From contig BFEA01000157.1 of NCBI GenBank assembly GCA_003427395.1, forward strand, positions 1,529,958 to 1,561,342: DNA of 31,385 nucleotides. Reading direction: 5' to 3'. Every line of letters starts with the position of its first letter. Position 1 is the stretch's first letter. Under the pieces are notes generated by a model. That model saw only the letters and a program-made list of their open reading frames with translations, had not been told where the DNA came from and ran no database searches. Below are positions 31,122-31,385 of this stretch, one piece after another. A program made the translations under genes and the position numbers. Origin of the DNA: Chara braunii. Its lineage: Eukaryota > Streptophyta > Charophyceae > Charales > Characeae.

Positions 31122-31385
31122 TTATATATTGACGTCATTTTGCAGAGCAGTCCACTGTCCTACATCCAGTAGGCCCCCTGATGCTAAAACTTGTTGGCTC
31201 AGGAGACGTACCAGTAGGGTGCCCACATCTGTTTCCGACCAAAAGCTGTTGGCTTTGATCTTCATAAGTTGCAGTTCCATCAAAAGATTATGATTAAGCC
31301 ATTTCAGGTTGTTTTTCTTCCCTGGATCGTATTTAAGGAATACATCCCATTCGGCCAGACGTTGCTCTCCCCCAGTTATGAATAG
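31122..31385 (-). CDS. Minus LINE ORF1, C-terminal end (partial)
   Basis: On the minus strand the frame entering at the right edge is open for 87 codons to TAA at 31122-31124. It contains NNLKWLNHNLLMELQLMKIK and ANSFWSETDV. This aligns residue by residue with the end of the plus LINE ORF1 (LKWFNHGALMEL, VKANSFWSEEDL), which is the evidence that it is coding. The N-terminal part lies outside the window. Confidence 0.7.
   Translation of the reverse strand, partial: LFITGGEQRLAEWDVFLKYDPGKKNNLKWLNHNLLMELQLMKIKANSFWSETDVGTLLVRLLSQQVLASGGLLDVGQWTALQNDVNI

Larger units (their letters stand above)
25534..31385 (-). mobile_element. Minus-strand LINE, 3' end complete, 5' end beyond the window
   Basis: On the minus strand, from right to left: ORF1 C-terminus (31385-31122), ORF2 with endonuclease, RT and zinc finger (31068-26117), 3' UTR and a 30-base poly(A) (T on the plus strand, 25563-25534). 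Its order and sequence parallel the plus LINE, but with clear divergence, so it is a different subfamily. It is decayed: several Trp-to-stop changes, frameshifts, and two tandem duplications (77 and 260 bp). Confidence 0.85.

Overview
The window looks like repeat-rich nuclear DNA from a plant-lineage eukaryote, not bacterial. It has no compact operons, no intact host gene that I can recognise, scattered single Ns, and decayed retrotransposons of the Ty3/gypsy and LINE (non-LTR) classes. The Gag N-terminus and the LINE endonuclease style remind me of elements from the charophyte alga Chara braunii. That is recollection, not a search result. Nothing here is a bacterial feature, and no tRNA, rRNA or CRISPR array was found.

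Layout. 1-1618 holds minus-strand remains of a retroelement: a two-part Gag-like region running off the left edge, preceded by a DUF4283-like ORF. 2030-3430 is a purine-rich tandem repeat block with a period of about 350 bp. 3440-8337 is largely uninterpreted non-coding DNA with poly-T tracts, a GA microsatellite, two short tandem duplications and one good GNRA-type hairpin. 8338-9690 is the most unusual part: about 19 tandem hairpins that share a TATGTT loop while their stems vary in a compensated way. 9690-12900 is non-coding, with several further strong stem-loops, clustered especially at 11215-11291 and 11666-11870. 12901-about 19800 is a Ty3/gypsy element (gag, nucleocapsid-like tail, protease, RT, RNase H, integrase with a GPY/F-type end), broken by several stops and frameshifts and by a sequencing adapter embedded in the RT region. 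19897-25533 is a plus-strand LINE with ORF1 and an endonuclease/RT ORF, lacking its 3' end. 25534-31385 is a second, minus-strand LINE of a related family. It begins at its poly(A) end (a run of 30 T on the plus strand) and runs off the right edge while still in ORF1.

How the parts relate. The two LINEs are tail to tail. The plus LINE stops abruptly at the poly(T) of the minus LINE, which suggests that the minus LINE inserted into it. Aligning the two by eye explains many stops as Trp codons changed to TGA, and shows that ORF1 carries a conserved C-terminal domain plus an internally duplicated domain. Several segments are duplicated in tandem (54, 77, 178 around the adapter, 260 and 281 bp). 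The adapter case is certainly artificial, so some of the others may be unmerged assembly overlaps.

The candidate for a previously undescribed system is the hairpin array at 8338-9690. Its paired positions change together between copies, and the non-Watson-Crick pairs inside the arms are G-T on the plus strand, which fits a plus-strand RNA. I do not recognise the family.
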